Source: Paenibacillus sp. FSL W8-0186
GTDB lineage: Bacteria > Bacillota > Bacilli > Paenibacillales > Paenibacillaceae
NCBI RefSeq assembly: GCF_037969765.1
Contig: NZ_CP150207.1
Coordinates: 2,094,001-2,158,000, forward strand
Reading direction: 5' to 3'
Length of the DNA stretch: 64,000 nt
Positions 25,802 to 34,705 of the stretch are shown here, one piece after another. The notes below the pieces were generated by a model that had not been told where the DNA came from, did not search any database, and worked only from the letters and a program-made list of their open reading frames with translations. Every line of letters starts with the position of its first letter. Position 1 is the first letter of the stretch. A program made the translations under genes and the position numbers.

Positions 25802-26935
25802 ATGAAATTGCTGCAGGCCTTATTCTTCCCCCCAGAGCAGCCTGGGGGCGTATCTTCGATGATTCCCTACCTGCAAGACAAGTTCGAGCCTCCCGAGTGG
25901 GAGATGGAGTTGTTCTCCCTGCCGAAGCGGATCCGGGGCAAGGGCACGGATGAAATTAAGTTCCATACTTTTGACTGGCGCCAGTACGAGTACAGCGCAA
26001 TCGTCCAGAAATATATGCAAACCTATCGCGATTATCTATGGTGGACCAAGCTGCGGCTGCAGCAGTCCTACGATTTGATTCACGCGCATCATCCGATCGC
26101 CGGGCTGGCCATGAAGGAGGTCTACCCGGACACGCCCGTCATTCAGAGCATTCACTCCAGTTACGAGCGGGAGCTGATTCTTAACAGAAAAATTAAAGAG
26201 GGCGGGCCGGAGCACCGCTTCCTCTGTTCTTTATACAAGGAGCTGGAGCACCGCGCTGACCGGATGTTTACGGTATCTGAATCTTTTCGCGGATATTTGT
26301 CACCCCATGTGGACCATCCCGAGCAAATCGGGGTCATTCGCAACGGCTTCGATAATAAAAGATTCAAGCCTATCCCGCACCATAATGATGTCGTCCAATT
26401 GGTGACGGTCTGCCGGCTGGTGCCTGCGAAAGGGCTGGATGTGCTGCTGCGGGCCTGCGCTGAACTGAAAAGACGGGGAATCAGCTATGTGCTGCATATT
26501 ATCGGCGACGGTCCGATCCGCGAGGAACTGGAGCAGCTGGCTATGGAGCTGGGGATTTACGATGAAACGATTTTTTACGGCTACACCCTCCATCCCGAAG
26601 AATTCATGCCGTTTTTCGATATATTTGTGCTGCCGTCGCGGGCAGAGGCGTTTGGCTCGGTGTTTGCCGAGGCGGCCTTGTGCAATTTGGCGCTGGTGGG
26701 CACGAAGATCGGCGGAATTGCCGAGCAAATCGAGGACGGCGTGAACGGCCTGCTCGTCCAGCCCGAGGATCATTTGGCTCTGGCCGGGGCTTTGGAGAAG
26801 CTGATTGCCGACGAGGAATATCGTTCCCGGCTCGCCGGAACCGGGCTGGACAAAGCAAAGAACTGCTATTCGCTGGACAGGGTTGTGGATGAGCTGAAAA
26901 ATATTTATTTGCAATTCAAGCAATCAAGTGAGTGA
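25802..26935 (+). CDS. Glycosyltransferase family 4
   Basis: 377 residues, GT-B fold without membrane segments. N-terminal FFPPEQPGG is the acceptor-side Gly loop. The C-terminal donor domain has VGRLVPAKGLD-like VCRLVPAKGLDVLLRA and the E-x7-E motif in SRAEAFGSVFAEA. Retaining glycosyltransferases of this type build cell-surface glycans or spore and phosphate-limited glycolipids; donor and acceptor are unknown. AAAGGAG precedes the ATG. The nuclease gene begins 6 nt after the stop, so the three genes 25802-31566 are probably one transcript. Confidence 0.9.
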   Translation: MKLLQALFFPPEQPGGVSSMIPYLQDKFEPPEWEMELFSLPKRIRGKGTDEIKFHTFDWRQYEYSAIVQKYMQTYRDYLWWTKLRLQQSYDLIHAHHPIAGLAMKEVYPDTPVIQSIHSSYERELILNRKIKEGGPEHRFLCSLYKELEHRADRMFTVSESFRGYLSPHVDHPEQIGVIRNGFDNKRFKPIPHHNDVVQLVTVCRLVPAKGLDVLLRACAELKRRGISYVLHIIGDGPIREELEQLAMELGIYDETIFYGYTLHPEEFMPFFDIFVLPSRAEAFGSVFAEAALCNLALVGTKIGGIAEQIEDGVNGLLVQPEDHLALAGALEKLIADEEYRSRLAGTGLDKAKNCYSLDRVVDELKNIYLQFKQSSE

Positions 26936-26941
26936 GGGCGT

Positions 26942-28270
26942 ATGATTCCATTTCGATTTATTCATGCGGCGGATCTGCATCTGGATAGCCCCTTTGCCGG
27001 CATGACCGGCATCCCGGACGTGCTGCGCCGCCATTTGCAAGAATCCACGTTTGCTGCTTTAGATCATTTGGTCGAGCTGGCGATAACGGAGCAGGCGGAT
27101 TTCCTCGTCGTGAGCGGGGATGTATACGACGCTTCCGATTCTTCGCTGCGGGCGCAGCTCCGGCTGCGGGAAGCCTGGGACCGGCTTGGACATCATGGCA
27201 TCCCGGTCTATGTTATTCACGGCAACCATGACCCGCTGAATGCGGGCAGGCTCCGTCTGGCGCATCCCGAGCATGTTACGGTGTTTGGGCCTGTGGTGGA
27301 GAGCGTCACAGCGAGGAGGCGCAGCGACGGCCAGCCTGTAGCGGTCGTCAGCGGCATATCGTATCCGACCGCTGCGGTGACGGAGAATACGGCATTGCAA
27401 TTTCGCAAAGACCCTGCGTCCGACTTGTTTCATATCGGGCTGCTGCATGCCAATGTGGACGGGCAGGAGGGTCATGATGCCTATTCTCCTTGCTCGCTTC
27501 GGGATTTGCAGCAAAGCGGATACGATTATTGGGCGCTGGGCCATATTCATAAGCGTCAGATTCTGCACAAATCCCCTTGGATTGTCTACCCGGGCAATCT
27601 TCAGGGACGCAGTATGAAGGAGACTGGCCCGAAGGGCTGTTACCTCGTGAACGTCGATGAGCATGGGGGAGCCAAGCTCTCGTTCCGGGCGCTCGATCAT
27701 GTCCGCTGGCTGGAGGCGGAGCTGTCCATCGACGGATTACGCAGCGAGGAGAAATTGCGGGATCTGGCCGAAGAGCTGCTGGAGGAGCTGAGGGAGCAAT
27801 CTGAGGGGAAGCTTCAGGTCGTACGCCTCGTCTTAACCGGCAGGGGGCCGCTGCATGGCCTGCTGCAAACGGGAACCGAGGGCGAGGAGCTGCTCCAGGA
27901 ATTGCGGCGCAGGGAAAGCCAGCGGCTTCAGGGTGAAGGAATTGGCCTTGACCTTGACCCGGCAGCTTCCATCGTTTGGCCGGCAGGCTTGAAGATAAGG
28001 ACGGGGGCAGATGCAGACCTCGCGGCGCTGAAGCAGGAGGACAGCTTTCTCGGCGAACTGCTGCGCATGGCGGATCTGGCTGAGCAGGAGGAAGAGCTGC
28101 TGGAGCAGATCGTCGGCTCCGCTCTTGCTGCGGTCGCCGAGGATCGCAGGCTTCGCCGGCTCGTACGAGAGCTCGGGGCTGAAGAAAAGGCTGCTCTCGT
28201 TCGTCAAGCGGCTGAGATGGCAGTGAGCCTGCTGACCGAACAAGAGGCGAAGGGAGGTGCCCTGCGATGA
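26942..28270 (+). CDS. yhaO: YhaO-type DNA exonuclease (Mre11/SbcD-like phosphoesterase)
   Basis: 442 residues. Calcineurin-like metal motifs appear in order: HAADLHLD (Asp and His), VVSGDVYD, IHGNHDPL, GLLHAN and WALGHIHKRQ. The C-terminal ~170 residues form a capping and partner-binding region. It is the nuclease half of an SbcCD/Rad50-Mre11-like pair, with the ATPase partner encoded directly downstream (ATGA overlap). It acts in the cytoplasm on DNA ends or hairpins. Confidence 0.92.
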   Translation: MIPFRFIHAADLHLDSPFAGMTGIPDVLRRHLQESTFAALDHLVELAITEQADFLVVSGDVYDASDSSLRAQLRLREAWDRLGHHGIPVYVIHGNHDPLNAGRLRLAHPEHVTVFGPVVESVTARRRSDGQPVAVVSGISYPTAAVTENTALQFRKDPASDLFHIGLLHANVDGQEGHDAYSPCSLRDLQQSGYDYWALGHIHKRQILHKSPWIVYPGNLQGRSMKETGPKGCYLVNVDEHGGAKLSFRALDHVRWLEAELSIDGLRSEEKLRDLAEELLEELREQSEGKLQVVRLVLTGRGPLHGLLQTGTEGEELLQELRRRESQRLQGEGIGLDLDPAASIVWPAGLKIRTGADADLAALKQEDSFLGELLRMADLAEQEEELLEQIVGSALAAVAEDRRLRRLVRELGAEEKAALVRQAAEMAVSLLTEQEAKGGALR

Positions 28271-31200
28271 GGCTGGACAAGCTGCAGGTAAGCGGGTTTG
28301 GACATTTGAGCGGCCTGGAGCTGGATTTGCAAGGGCCGGTTACCGTCCTGTACGGACCGAATGAGGCCGGCAAGAGCACATTGCTGGGCTTCGTGCGAGC
28401 CATGCTGTTTGGCATACCCTCGCGGACGTATGGGCCCATGCGGTACGAGCCGGCCCGGGGCGGCGCCCATGGCGGTCAGCTGATCCTGTCTGGCGAGGAA
28501 GGCGACCGCTGGGTCATCGAGCGTTACGCCCAGCAAGGCGACGGCAGGGCGGCGGGCTCGAGGGGCGAGCGGCTGAGGATTACGCGGACGGATTCCGAGG
28601 GCAGGCTGTTTGAAGCAGCTCAGGAGGAGATGCAGCGCGAACTGCTGGGAGGCCTCTCCAGCGATATGTTCAAGCAGCTGTTTGCCATCTCGCTGACCGA
28701 GCTGCAGGAGGTAGCCGCGCTTCAGTCGGAAGAGCTGAGCCGCTTCCTGTTCCACGCCGGCATCGGCGGCGGGGCTGCTGTGCTGCGCGGAGAGAAGAGG
28801 CTTGGCCAGGAGATGGACAAGCTCTACAGGCCCCGCGGGCGCACGCAGGAGCTGGCTCAACTGCTGCAGGGCTATGAGCGGCTGGCGCAGGAGGCCGAGG
28901 CTGCAAGAAAGCTGCTGCCGCGCTACAATGAGGCGCTCGCCGAGCTGGAGCGGATCGTGAGCGAGCTGGCCGTCTGCGAGGAGGAGCGCGAGATTTGCAG
29001 CCGGGAGCTGGCGAAGCTGAGCAAAGCGTCACTGATCCGAGAGGACTGGCTCGCCCGCGAGAGGTTAAGGGCTGAGCTGCAGGCACTGCCCGAATACGAG
29101 GGGTTTCCCGAGGAAGGCTTTTCGCGCTGGAATGCCCTGCAGGAGGAGAAGGAGCGGCTGCTGCTCGATCAGGCCGAGATGAGGCGCAAGATGGAGGCAA
29201 TGTCTGCGGAAATCAGCAGGCTTGCTCCGAACCTGGCACTGCTGGCCAAGGCGGAGGCCGTGCGGGCTCTGCATGGGCAATTAACAGGATATGAGGCGCG
29301 CAAGACTGAAATCGCGGAGCTGCAGGCGGAGATCCGCATGCTGCGCCAGCGTCTTGAAGGCGAATGTCTTCGCAGCATTGATGCGCATTGGACGGAGGCG
29401 GAGCTCGCTTCGTTCGCCGGGACGGTTGGCGAGCGGGAAGCCGTCCGTCAATTCGGCGCGCGTTTTGCCGCTTACGAGAAAGAGATGGAGCTTGTGTACA
29501 GCGAGCAGCATAAGCTGGCGCAGGAGGCTGCGGCAGCGAAGGAGGCCTATTCGGCGGCGATGTCCCGGCTGGAGGAGAGCGCGGAAGCCGGCCGGAGGGA
29601 GTTCGCCATGCTCGTGCCGAAGCGCCCCGCCGAAATTCGCCAGGCCTGGAGCGAGTTAAGCCGGGAGCTGGAGCGCTGGCATGAAGATGCTTCATCCCGG
29701 CTGCGGGAGATGCGGGCCAAGGAAGCCGAGGTTTTGGCTGGGCAGCGGATTCAGGGACTGTACCGCAAGCTGCTAATAGGCAGTGCTGCCTTAACGGTAA
29801 TTGTGCCCGGGGTGATCTGGCTGTCCTCCCGCTCGGTTTGGGGGCTGATTGCGGCTTTTGCGCTTTTTGCCGGGCTCGATATGTACTTATGGCTTGGTAT
29901 GGGCCGGGCAGCTCACTCGAACCGCCGCGGCGGACCCCGCCGCTATCCTGGAGAAGATGACTCTTCCCGGGCTGAAGCCAGGCTCCGCACCCTGCTGGAC
30001 AGGCTTGTCTCCGATCCGCTGACAGCGGCTGGGCGCACGGATGGAGCCGCCGCGCCGCTGCATCCCGAGGAATGGGATCGGCGGGAGCGGGAGCTGCGCC
30101 AGCTGATGGAACGCTGGCAGCTATGGGAACAGCGGCATGCCGCGCTTGGGGAGGAAATCGCCCTGCTTCGCCAGCGGGCAGCCGCCGCGCTGGAGCGCTG
30201 CGAGCATGCAGAGCGGGAGCTGGCCAAGCGGGAAGCCGAATTCGGGGAGCTGTCCCGGGAATGGGAGCTGTGGCTGCGCGAGCGCAAGCTTTCAGCCGAG
30301 CTGTCCCCTGAGGCTGCGCTTGACGTGTTCCGCCTTGCTCAGCAAGGCAAGGAGTGGCAGAACCGGCTTGAGCAACTGGCGGTAAGATCAGCCATGTTAT
30401 CGGCAGCCAATGAGGCCTATGAACATGAAGTGAAGGTGATCGGCAGCGATTTGGACGGCGAGCCGGCGGCGCAGGCAGGACTAAGTGTTGCCGACCATGG
30501 TTCAGGCGCTTTCCTTAACAGTTACGCGTCTGAACCCGAAGCGGGAGCCCGGGCGGAACTCGCGGATTTGCCTAAGGCTTCGTTAGGGCGAGTCGTGATC
30601 GAAGCGATGTCTCAGCTCTCTGCTGCGGAGAAAATTTACGCCCAGCGCGAGCTGCTTGCCTCCAAGCTCGAGACGTTCAGCGAAGAGCTGGAGCGGCTGA
30701 ATGACCGCCTGGGCCGGATCGGAATTCGAGAGCAGGCGCTGCTGAAGGAAGGAAACGCCGCGAACGGGGAGGACTTTCTGCGCCGTAGCGCGGAGGCTAG
30801 CCGCCGCGCCGAGCTGGAGAGGGAAATCCGGCAGCTGGAAACGGTCATGTTCTCCGGGTTTGCCGCTGATCAGCAGAGCCGGCTTGAAGCGCTGCTTGGC
30901 AGCTGTTCCAAGGAAGAACTGCAGGAACGGCTGCTGGCAGCGGAAAAGGCCGCTGCAGCGAAGGAGAAAACCTGGAGGGAGCTGCAGGAGCGCAGGGGAC
31001 GGCTCCTGCAGGAGCAGGAAGCGTTAGAGCGGAGAGGCAGGCAGGAGGAGGTCAGCCAGAAGCTTGCGGATCAGCAAGCGGCGCTTCGCGATGCGCTGGA
31101 TCAGTATGCGGTGAGGGCTGTATGCCAGGAGCTGATTTCCAGGGCCCGGCGCGTATATGAAGAGGAGCGTCAGCCTGAGGTGCTGCGGCTGGCTTCGGCT

Positions 31201-31566
31201 TACTTGCGGAAGATGACGAACGGGCGGTATGAGCGAATCGTTCTCAAGATGGGCAGTCAGGAGCTGCAGGCGGAGCATCGCGATCATGGAGCGATTGGCA
31301 GCGCAGCGCTAAGCCGGGGGACGGCGGAGCAGCTGTATTTGTCCATGCGTCTGGCGCTTGCCGAAGCGGTCTCTCATCAGCGCAGCATTCCGATTCTGCT
31401 GGATGATCTCTTCGTTAATTTCGATGCGGAGCGCCTGCAAGGAGTCATTGCGGTACTTAAGGAGATTGCTCCCAAACGCCAGATGATTATGATGACCTGC
31501 CACGCTCACGTCGTTCAAGGCATTCAGGCGCAAATCCCAGAAGCGCAAATTGTGAATTTGGGTTAA
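28267..31566 (+). CDS. yhaN: YhaN-type SMC-like ATPase, partner of YhaO
   Basis: 1099 residues. Walker A GPNEAGKST (about 31-39) is at the N-terminus, and the signature LSRGTAEQLYLSMRLALAE and Walker B IPILLDDLFVNFD at the C-terminus. Long Glu/Arg/Leu-rich coiled coils lie between them. In the middle (about residues 500-540) two adjacent hydrophobic helices replace the zinc hook expected in Rad50/SbcC, which would tether the coiled-coil apex to the membrane. It overlaps yhaO by 4 nt. Codon choice is extremely G+C-rich, generating many long antisense shadow frames. The stop overlaps the convergent ykvI-like gene's stop. Confidence 0.92.
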   Translation: MRLDKLQVSGFGHLSGLELDLQGPVTVLYGPNEAGKSTLLGFVRAMLFGIPSRTYGPMRYEPARGGAHGGQLILSGEEGDRWVIERYAQQGDGRAAGSRGERLRITRTDSEGRLFEAAQEEMQRELLGGLSSDMFKQLFAISLTELQEVAALQSEELSRFLFHAGIGGGAAVLRGEKRLGQEMDKLYRPRGRTQELAQLLQGYERLAQEAEAARKLLPRYNEALAELERIVSELAVCEEEREICSRELAKLSKASLIREDWLARERLRAELQALPEYEGFPEEGFSRWNALQEEKERLLLDQAEMRRKMEAMSAEISRLAPNLALLAKAEAVRALHGQLTGYEARKTEIAELQAEIRMLRQRLEGECLRSIDAHWTEAELASFAGTVGEREAVRQFGARFAAYEKEMELVYSEQHKLAQEAAAAKEAYSAAMSRLEESAEAGRREFAMLVPKRPAEIRQAWSELSRELERWHEDASSRLREMRAKEAEVLAGQRIQGLYRKLLIGSAALTVIVPGVIWLSSRSVWGLIAAFALFAGLDMYLWLGMGRAAHSNRRGGPRRYPGEDDSSRAEARLRTLLDRLVSDPLTAAGRTDGAAAPLHPEEWDRRERELRQLMERWQLWEQRHAALGEEIALLRQRAAAALERCEHAERELAKREAEFGELSREWELWLRERKLSAELSPEAALDVFRLAQQGKEWQNRLEQLAVRSAMLSAANEAYEHEVKVIGSDLDGEPAAQAGLSVADHGSGAFLNSYASEPEAGARAELADLPKASLGRVVIEAMSQLSAAEKIYAQRELLASKLETFSEELERLNDRLGRIGIREQALLKEGNAANGEDFLRRSAEASRRAELEREIRQLETVMFSGFAADQQSRLEALLGSCSKEELQERLLAAEKAAAAKEKTWRELQERRGRLLQEQEALERRGRQEEVSQKLADQQAALRDALDQYAVRAVCQELISRARRVYEEERQPEVLRLASAYLRKMTNGRYERIVLKMGSQELQAEHRDHGAIGSAALSRGTAEQLYLSMRLALAEAVSHQRSIPILLDDLFVNFDAERLQGVIAVLKEIAPKRQMIMMTCHAHVVQGIQAQIPEAQIVNLG

Positions 31567-32600
31567 TTCGGCTTTCGTTTGTAGACGGCAAGCGCGTAGA
31601 TCCAGAGCAGGGAGAAGAAGCCGAAGGCCGGGTAAAGAACCGATACAAGCGAGCTGAATCCGAATTGGCTCGTTACATAGCAAATCATAAGCACGGCGAT
31701 GAAAATGAGGTAGGGGCGAACTTGAAAATGCTGCCTGAGCTGAAGGGTTACGCCGTAAACGTCGGCCACGAAGGTGCTGAATATTTCCATGAAAATCAAC
31801 AGGATGTAGATGAGCTGGACGGCGCTGCCCAATTGCGCGGCAATGCTGCCCATCGGGACCTCGTACTGGTTGATTCCCGGCATGTGGGCCGATAACGCAA
31901 AATGGGCCGCCATCAGCATGAAGCCGATACCCACGCCGCCTAGGATTCCGCCCCATATAATCGTGCGGCGGTCCGAGGTGTGTCCTCCGATAGGAACGAG
32001 CACGGCTTGAGCCATAGAGAGGTTGAAGGCGGTATATAACAAGGGAGAGGCCCAGGCCATGAACCAGCCTTTATCGGTTGTCAAGGTGACGAAGCGCATG
32101 GCGGCTGGCGAGCTTGCCGTTGAGGCGATAATGGCCATGGAGAGGATCAGCATCATGGGTACGACGATCGTGTTGAGCTGCATGACGCCTTCAATCCCTT
32201 TTCTGAGCAGGATAAAGGTTCCAATCAGGGTAAACCAGAGGCCGATTTGGTAGTTCAGTCCAAGGTACTCCACGAACACGGATCCCGCACCGGCCAGCAT
32301 AACGCTGTTGACACCGATCAGAACGATCATGGTAAAAAAACTAAGCCACCGGCCGAAGCCGTCCCCGAACAGGTGGCGGTTTAAATCTTCATAGGAAGCG
32401 GCTTTGATGGATTGGGCCAGCAGCATCATCTTCGCGCCTAGCCATATGAATAATGATGTCGCCAGCAGGATCGTCAGCACTCCCCATTTGCCATATTGGG
32501 TGAAGAACTGCAATATTTCACGGCCGGTGGCGAAACCGGCGCCCACGACGGTACCGACATAAGTGAAGGCGATTTTAAGTGCATTTAAGGCATTTTTCAT
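31563..32600 (-). CDS. YkvI-like integral membrane transporter
   Basis: About 345 residues with 10 hydrophobic segments. The first holds FTYVGTVVGAGFATGREILQ, a Gly-rich kink like the APC/NSS transporter fold (unwound TM1). YkvI proteins are poorly characterised transporters of this superfamily; a substrate cannot be read. The start is ATG 32600, supported by AGGGGGAAA. The frame extends 30 codons upstream to 32690, but that part has no SD and odd composition. Confidence 0.85.
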   Translation of the reverse strand: MKNALNALKIAFTYVGTVVGAGFATGREILQFFTQYGKWGVLTILLATSLFIWLGAKMMLLAQSIKAASYEDLNRHLFGDGFGRWLSFFTMIVLIGVNSVMLAGAGSVFVEYLGLNYQIGLWFTLIGTFILLRKGIEGVMQLNTIVVPMMLILSMAIIASTASSPAAMRFVTLTTDKGWFMAWASPLLYTAFNLSMAQAVLVPIGGHTSDRRTIIWGGILGGVGIGFMLMAAHFALSAHMPGINQYEVPMGSIAAQLGSAVQLIYILLIFMEIFSTFVADVYGVTLQLRQHFQVRPYLIFIAVLMICYVTSQFGFSSLVSVLYPAFGFFSLLWIYALAVYKRKPN

Positions 32601-32759
32601 AGTTTTCCCCCTGGGTGATGTGCTATATATAGTACAAGGTATGTTGCAGGGGAATGGGACATGACTATTCTTGTCCGGCCGCTCCAGCAAATCCGTGCTT
32701 GAAGCGAAGAATTGAATGTGTTAATTTGTTACAAACGAGATGACCCGGGAGGAAATAGT

Positions 32760-33332
32760 ATGGAGAAATTAAAACAACGGATTGCCGAGGAAGGCGTTAT
32801 TGTCTCGGAGCAGGTACTCAAGCTGGACGCTCTGCTCAATCACCAGGTCGATCCCGAGCTGACGATGGAAATGGGCAAGGAATTCGCCAGACGTTTCAAA
32901 GAGGATAACGTCACCCGTGTGGTCACGGTGGAATCCTCCGGGATCGCCGTGGCGTTCGCTACCGCCTATGAGCTTGGGGTTCCTCTGGTGTTCGCGCGGC
33001 GGAAGAAGACGCTGCTCGCCGAGAACAATATGCTCTGTGAACGGGTTCCTTCGTTTACGAAAGGAATTGTGACGGACATTCTGATCTCTCGAGATTTCAT
33101 TTCGGAAAATGATCGAATTTTGTTCATTGATGACATCATTGCAAACGGCGATGCTGCACGGGGGCTGATCAAAATTGTTCAGCGAGCCGGCGCCGAGCTG
33201 GTTGGGGCGGGTATTGTTGTCGAGAAGACGTTCCAGGCCGGCGGCAAAGCGATTCGCGAGCAGGGAATCCGGCTGGAATCGCTCGTGCAAATCGGCTCGC
33301 TTGCGGGCGGCAAGATCACTTTTGCCGAATAA
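32760..33332 (+). CDS. xpt: Xanthine phosphoribosyltransferase
   Basis: 190 residues. Converts xanthine and PRPP to XMP in purine salvage. PRPP loop: ILFIDDIIANGDAA; other family blocks are VTVESSGIAVA and VPLVFARRKK. ATG 32760 has GGGAGGAAATA directly upstream. The usual purine riboswitch and pbuX partner seen in B. subtilis are absent: I find neither the TATA-N-GTTTCTACC pattern nor a permease next to it. Confidence 0.94.
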   Translation: MEKLKQRIAEEGVIVSEQVLKLDALLNHQVDPELTMEMGKEFARRFKEDNVTRVVTVESSGIAVAFATAYELGVPLVFARRKKTLLAENNMLCERVPSFTKGIVTDILISRDFISENDRILFIDDIIANGDAARGLIKIVQRAGAELVGAGIVVEKTFQAGGKAIREQGIRLESLVQIGSLAGGKITFAE

Positions 33333-33416
33333 AAATTGTACCAATTTTGCAACAATCCTTTGCAGGTCTTCTTTTTTTCGATATAATGGGAGCACTAGGG
33401 AGAGGAGGCAAAAACG

Positions 33417-33755
33417 ATGGGGGATCAAAATCAATCTGTTGTAGACGCGAATTTCTTTATTTCCAAATTGTCTGATGCCAAGGTTATTTTTGAACGTGCC
33501 CTGGATTGCAAACATACGGAATTTGACGACCTTTATCCCTATATGCTTGAGCATCCCCAGTTCTTCTGGTACAAACGCTATGTAGCCTGGTCGCAGCTTC
33601 TGACGATCGCGGGTCTGTGCGAGGAGCTGTCCATACCTTGGAAGGATCAGTTCAGTCCACAGCAGGTGGCTTATCTGGAGCAGCGGGTAATGTCGGCGAA
33701 AGTACTTGATTTCTGGTTTGAGAAGAACGACAGCCGGGAGCATGCGCAGCGTTAA
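33417..33755 (+). CDS. Conserved small protein of unknown function
   Basis: 112 residues, soluble, rich in aromatics (FFWYKRYVAW) and mostly helical. GAGAGGAGG lies about 9 nt before ATG 33417 and a short promoter-like TATAAT is at about 33380. I do not recognise the family. Codon use matches the neighbours, and the following terminator supports a real transcription unit. Confidence 0.7.
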   Translation: MGDQNQSVVDANFFISKLSDAKVIFERALDCKHTEFDDLYPYMLEHPQFFWYKRYVAWSQLLTIAGLCEELSIPWKDQFSPQQVAYLEQRVMSAKVLDFWFEKNDSREHAQR

Positions 33756-33814
33756 ATCAGGGATAATTTGCTGGTTTTGTTCGTAGCTTGGTCATAAGGT
33801 GAACGATATAATGA

Positions 33815-33841
33815 GACTCCGCCATGGGCGGGGTCTTTTTC
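33815..33841 (+). terminator. Terminator
   Basis: GACTCCGCC-ATG-GGCGGGGTC followed by TTTTT. Confidence 0.85.
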
Positions 33842-33956
33842 TGCGCTGTAAGCGATGTACGATCGTGCTGTGCGGTCAGAGATTTATATTTAGACCGTAA
33901 CTTCTTATAGGGCTTGTAAGGTTGTGATAAAATAAGAAGAAGGAGGTGATTGTCCC

Positions 33957-34172
33957 GTGATTTCGGATGAACAATTGGATGCTTACCGATTATCCGGCGA
34001 GAAAGTGCGAGTCGTGCGGGATGCCATTCCGGAGAATGACATTCGGGGCATCGTCGTGGCTTGGGACGATACGCATGTGCTGATTCGCAGACCAAACCGC
34101 AATGTCGTCAAGCTGGATCGGAGCTATATCATTCAACCTTCCCGCGAACCGCGAATTTCCCCGGAGGGATAG
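33957..34172 (+). CDS. 71-residue conserved protein, unknown function
   Basis: Starts at GTG 33957 behind a near-perfect SD (AAGGAGGTGAT). Small beta-rich, charged protein (GEKVRVVRDAIPENDIRG, then VLIRRPNRNVVKLDRSY), reminiscent of small SH3-barrel RNA- or protein-binding modules. That fold is a guess. It sits 70 nt ahead of a carboxymuconolactone-decarboxylase-like gene. Confidence 0.7.
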   Translation: MISDEQLDAYRLSGEKVRVVRDAIPENDIRGIVVAWDDTHVLIRRPNRNVVKLDRSYIIQPSREPRISPEG

Positions 34173-34242
34173 CATATTTTTGGCTGGACGGGACAACGTA
34201 GTAAGTGGAAACTTCACTTCACAGAGGAAAGGATGTCCGTCC

Positions 34243-34590
34243 ATGTCGCTGGTGAGCGATAAAATAAGCGCATACAAACAGGAAATCCACCGTTTCGGCG
34301 AGATTATGCCCGGGGTGACGGAGGCATACCACGCTTTTACAGGGGAGAGCTTCGCGGATGGGGCGCTGGATGCCAAAACAAAGCAGTTAATCGCCATAGG
34401 CATCGCATTGTCCATGAACCAGGAAGTCTGCACATTCTATCATGTCAACGAGGCGCGGGCCAAGGGAGCGTCCGACGAGGAGATATTGGAGACCGTTGCC
34501 GTGGCCTCCGCCGCGCTCGCAGGCAATGCTCTGTCGCAGGGGGTCACCCGTGTGCAGCAGGCTTTGGCGGCAAAATCGGCGCTGCAATAG
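34243..34590 (+). CDS. Carboxymuconolactone decarboxylase / AhpD-like protein
   Basis: 115 residues, all-helical CMD fold. The signature EVCTFYHVNEARAKG holds one Cys and a His three residues later; the second Cys of the AhpD C-x-x-C site is missing, so disulfide reductase activity is unlikely. TKQLIAIGIAL is the conserved first helix. ATG 34243 is chosen, with GAGGAAAGG about 11 nt upstream. Role unknown, possibly a peroxide-linked or dehydratase function. Confidence 0.8.
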   Translation: MSLVSDKISAYKQEIHRFGEIMPGVTEAYHAFTGESFADGALDAKTKQLIAIGIALSMNQEVCTFYHVNEARAKGASDEEILETVAVASAALAGNALSQGVTRVQQALAAKSALQ

Positions 34591-34630
34591 TGTTGATGCT
34601 AGCGGGTGTAGCGCGTATTGTAATTCAATT

Positions 34631-34673
34631 AGCTGTCCTTGAGGCTTTGAAGGCCCCGAGGACAGCTTTTTTT
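34631..34673 (+). terminator. Terminator after the CMD gene
   Basis: AGCTGTCCT / AGGACAGCT with a T7 tract. Confidence 0.85.
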
Positions 34674-34705
34674 GCAGGGCAAAGCTTAGTGGAGGTCAAC
34701 CTGGA

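Noticed and set aside
27348..28439. Long antisense frame (363 codons) over yhaO/yhaN
   Set aside because: A shadow of G+C-rich coding on the plus strand; Pro/Arg/Ser-rich, no SD, no recognisable domain. The same applies to the antisense frames inside yhaN at 28670-29695.
32601..32690. N-terminal extension of the YkvI-like protein
   Set aside because: The extra 30 codons lack a ribosome site and conserved character, while ATG 32600 has a good SD and begins the first membrane helix.
32601..32759. Purine riboswitch upstream of xpt
   Set aside because: The conserved three-way-junction bases are absent; only a normal SD is seen.
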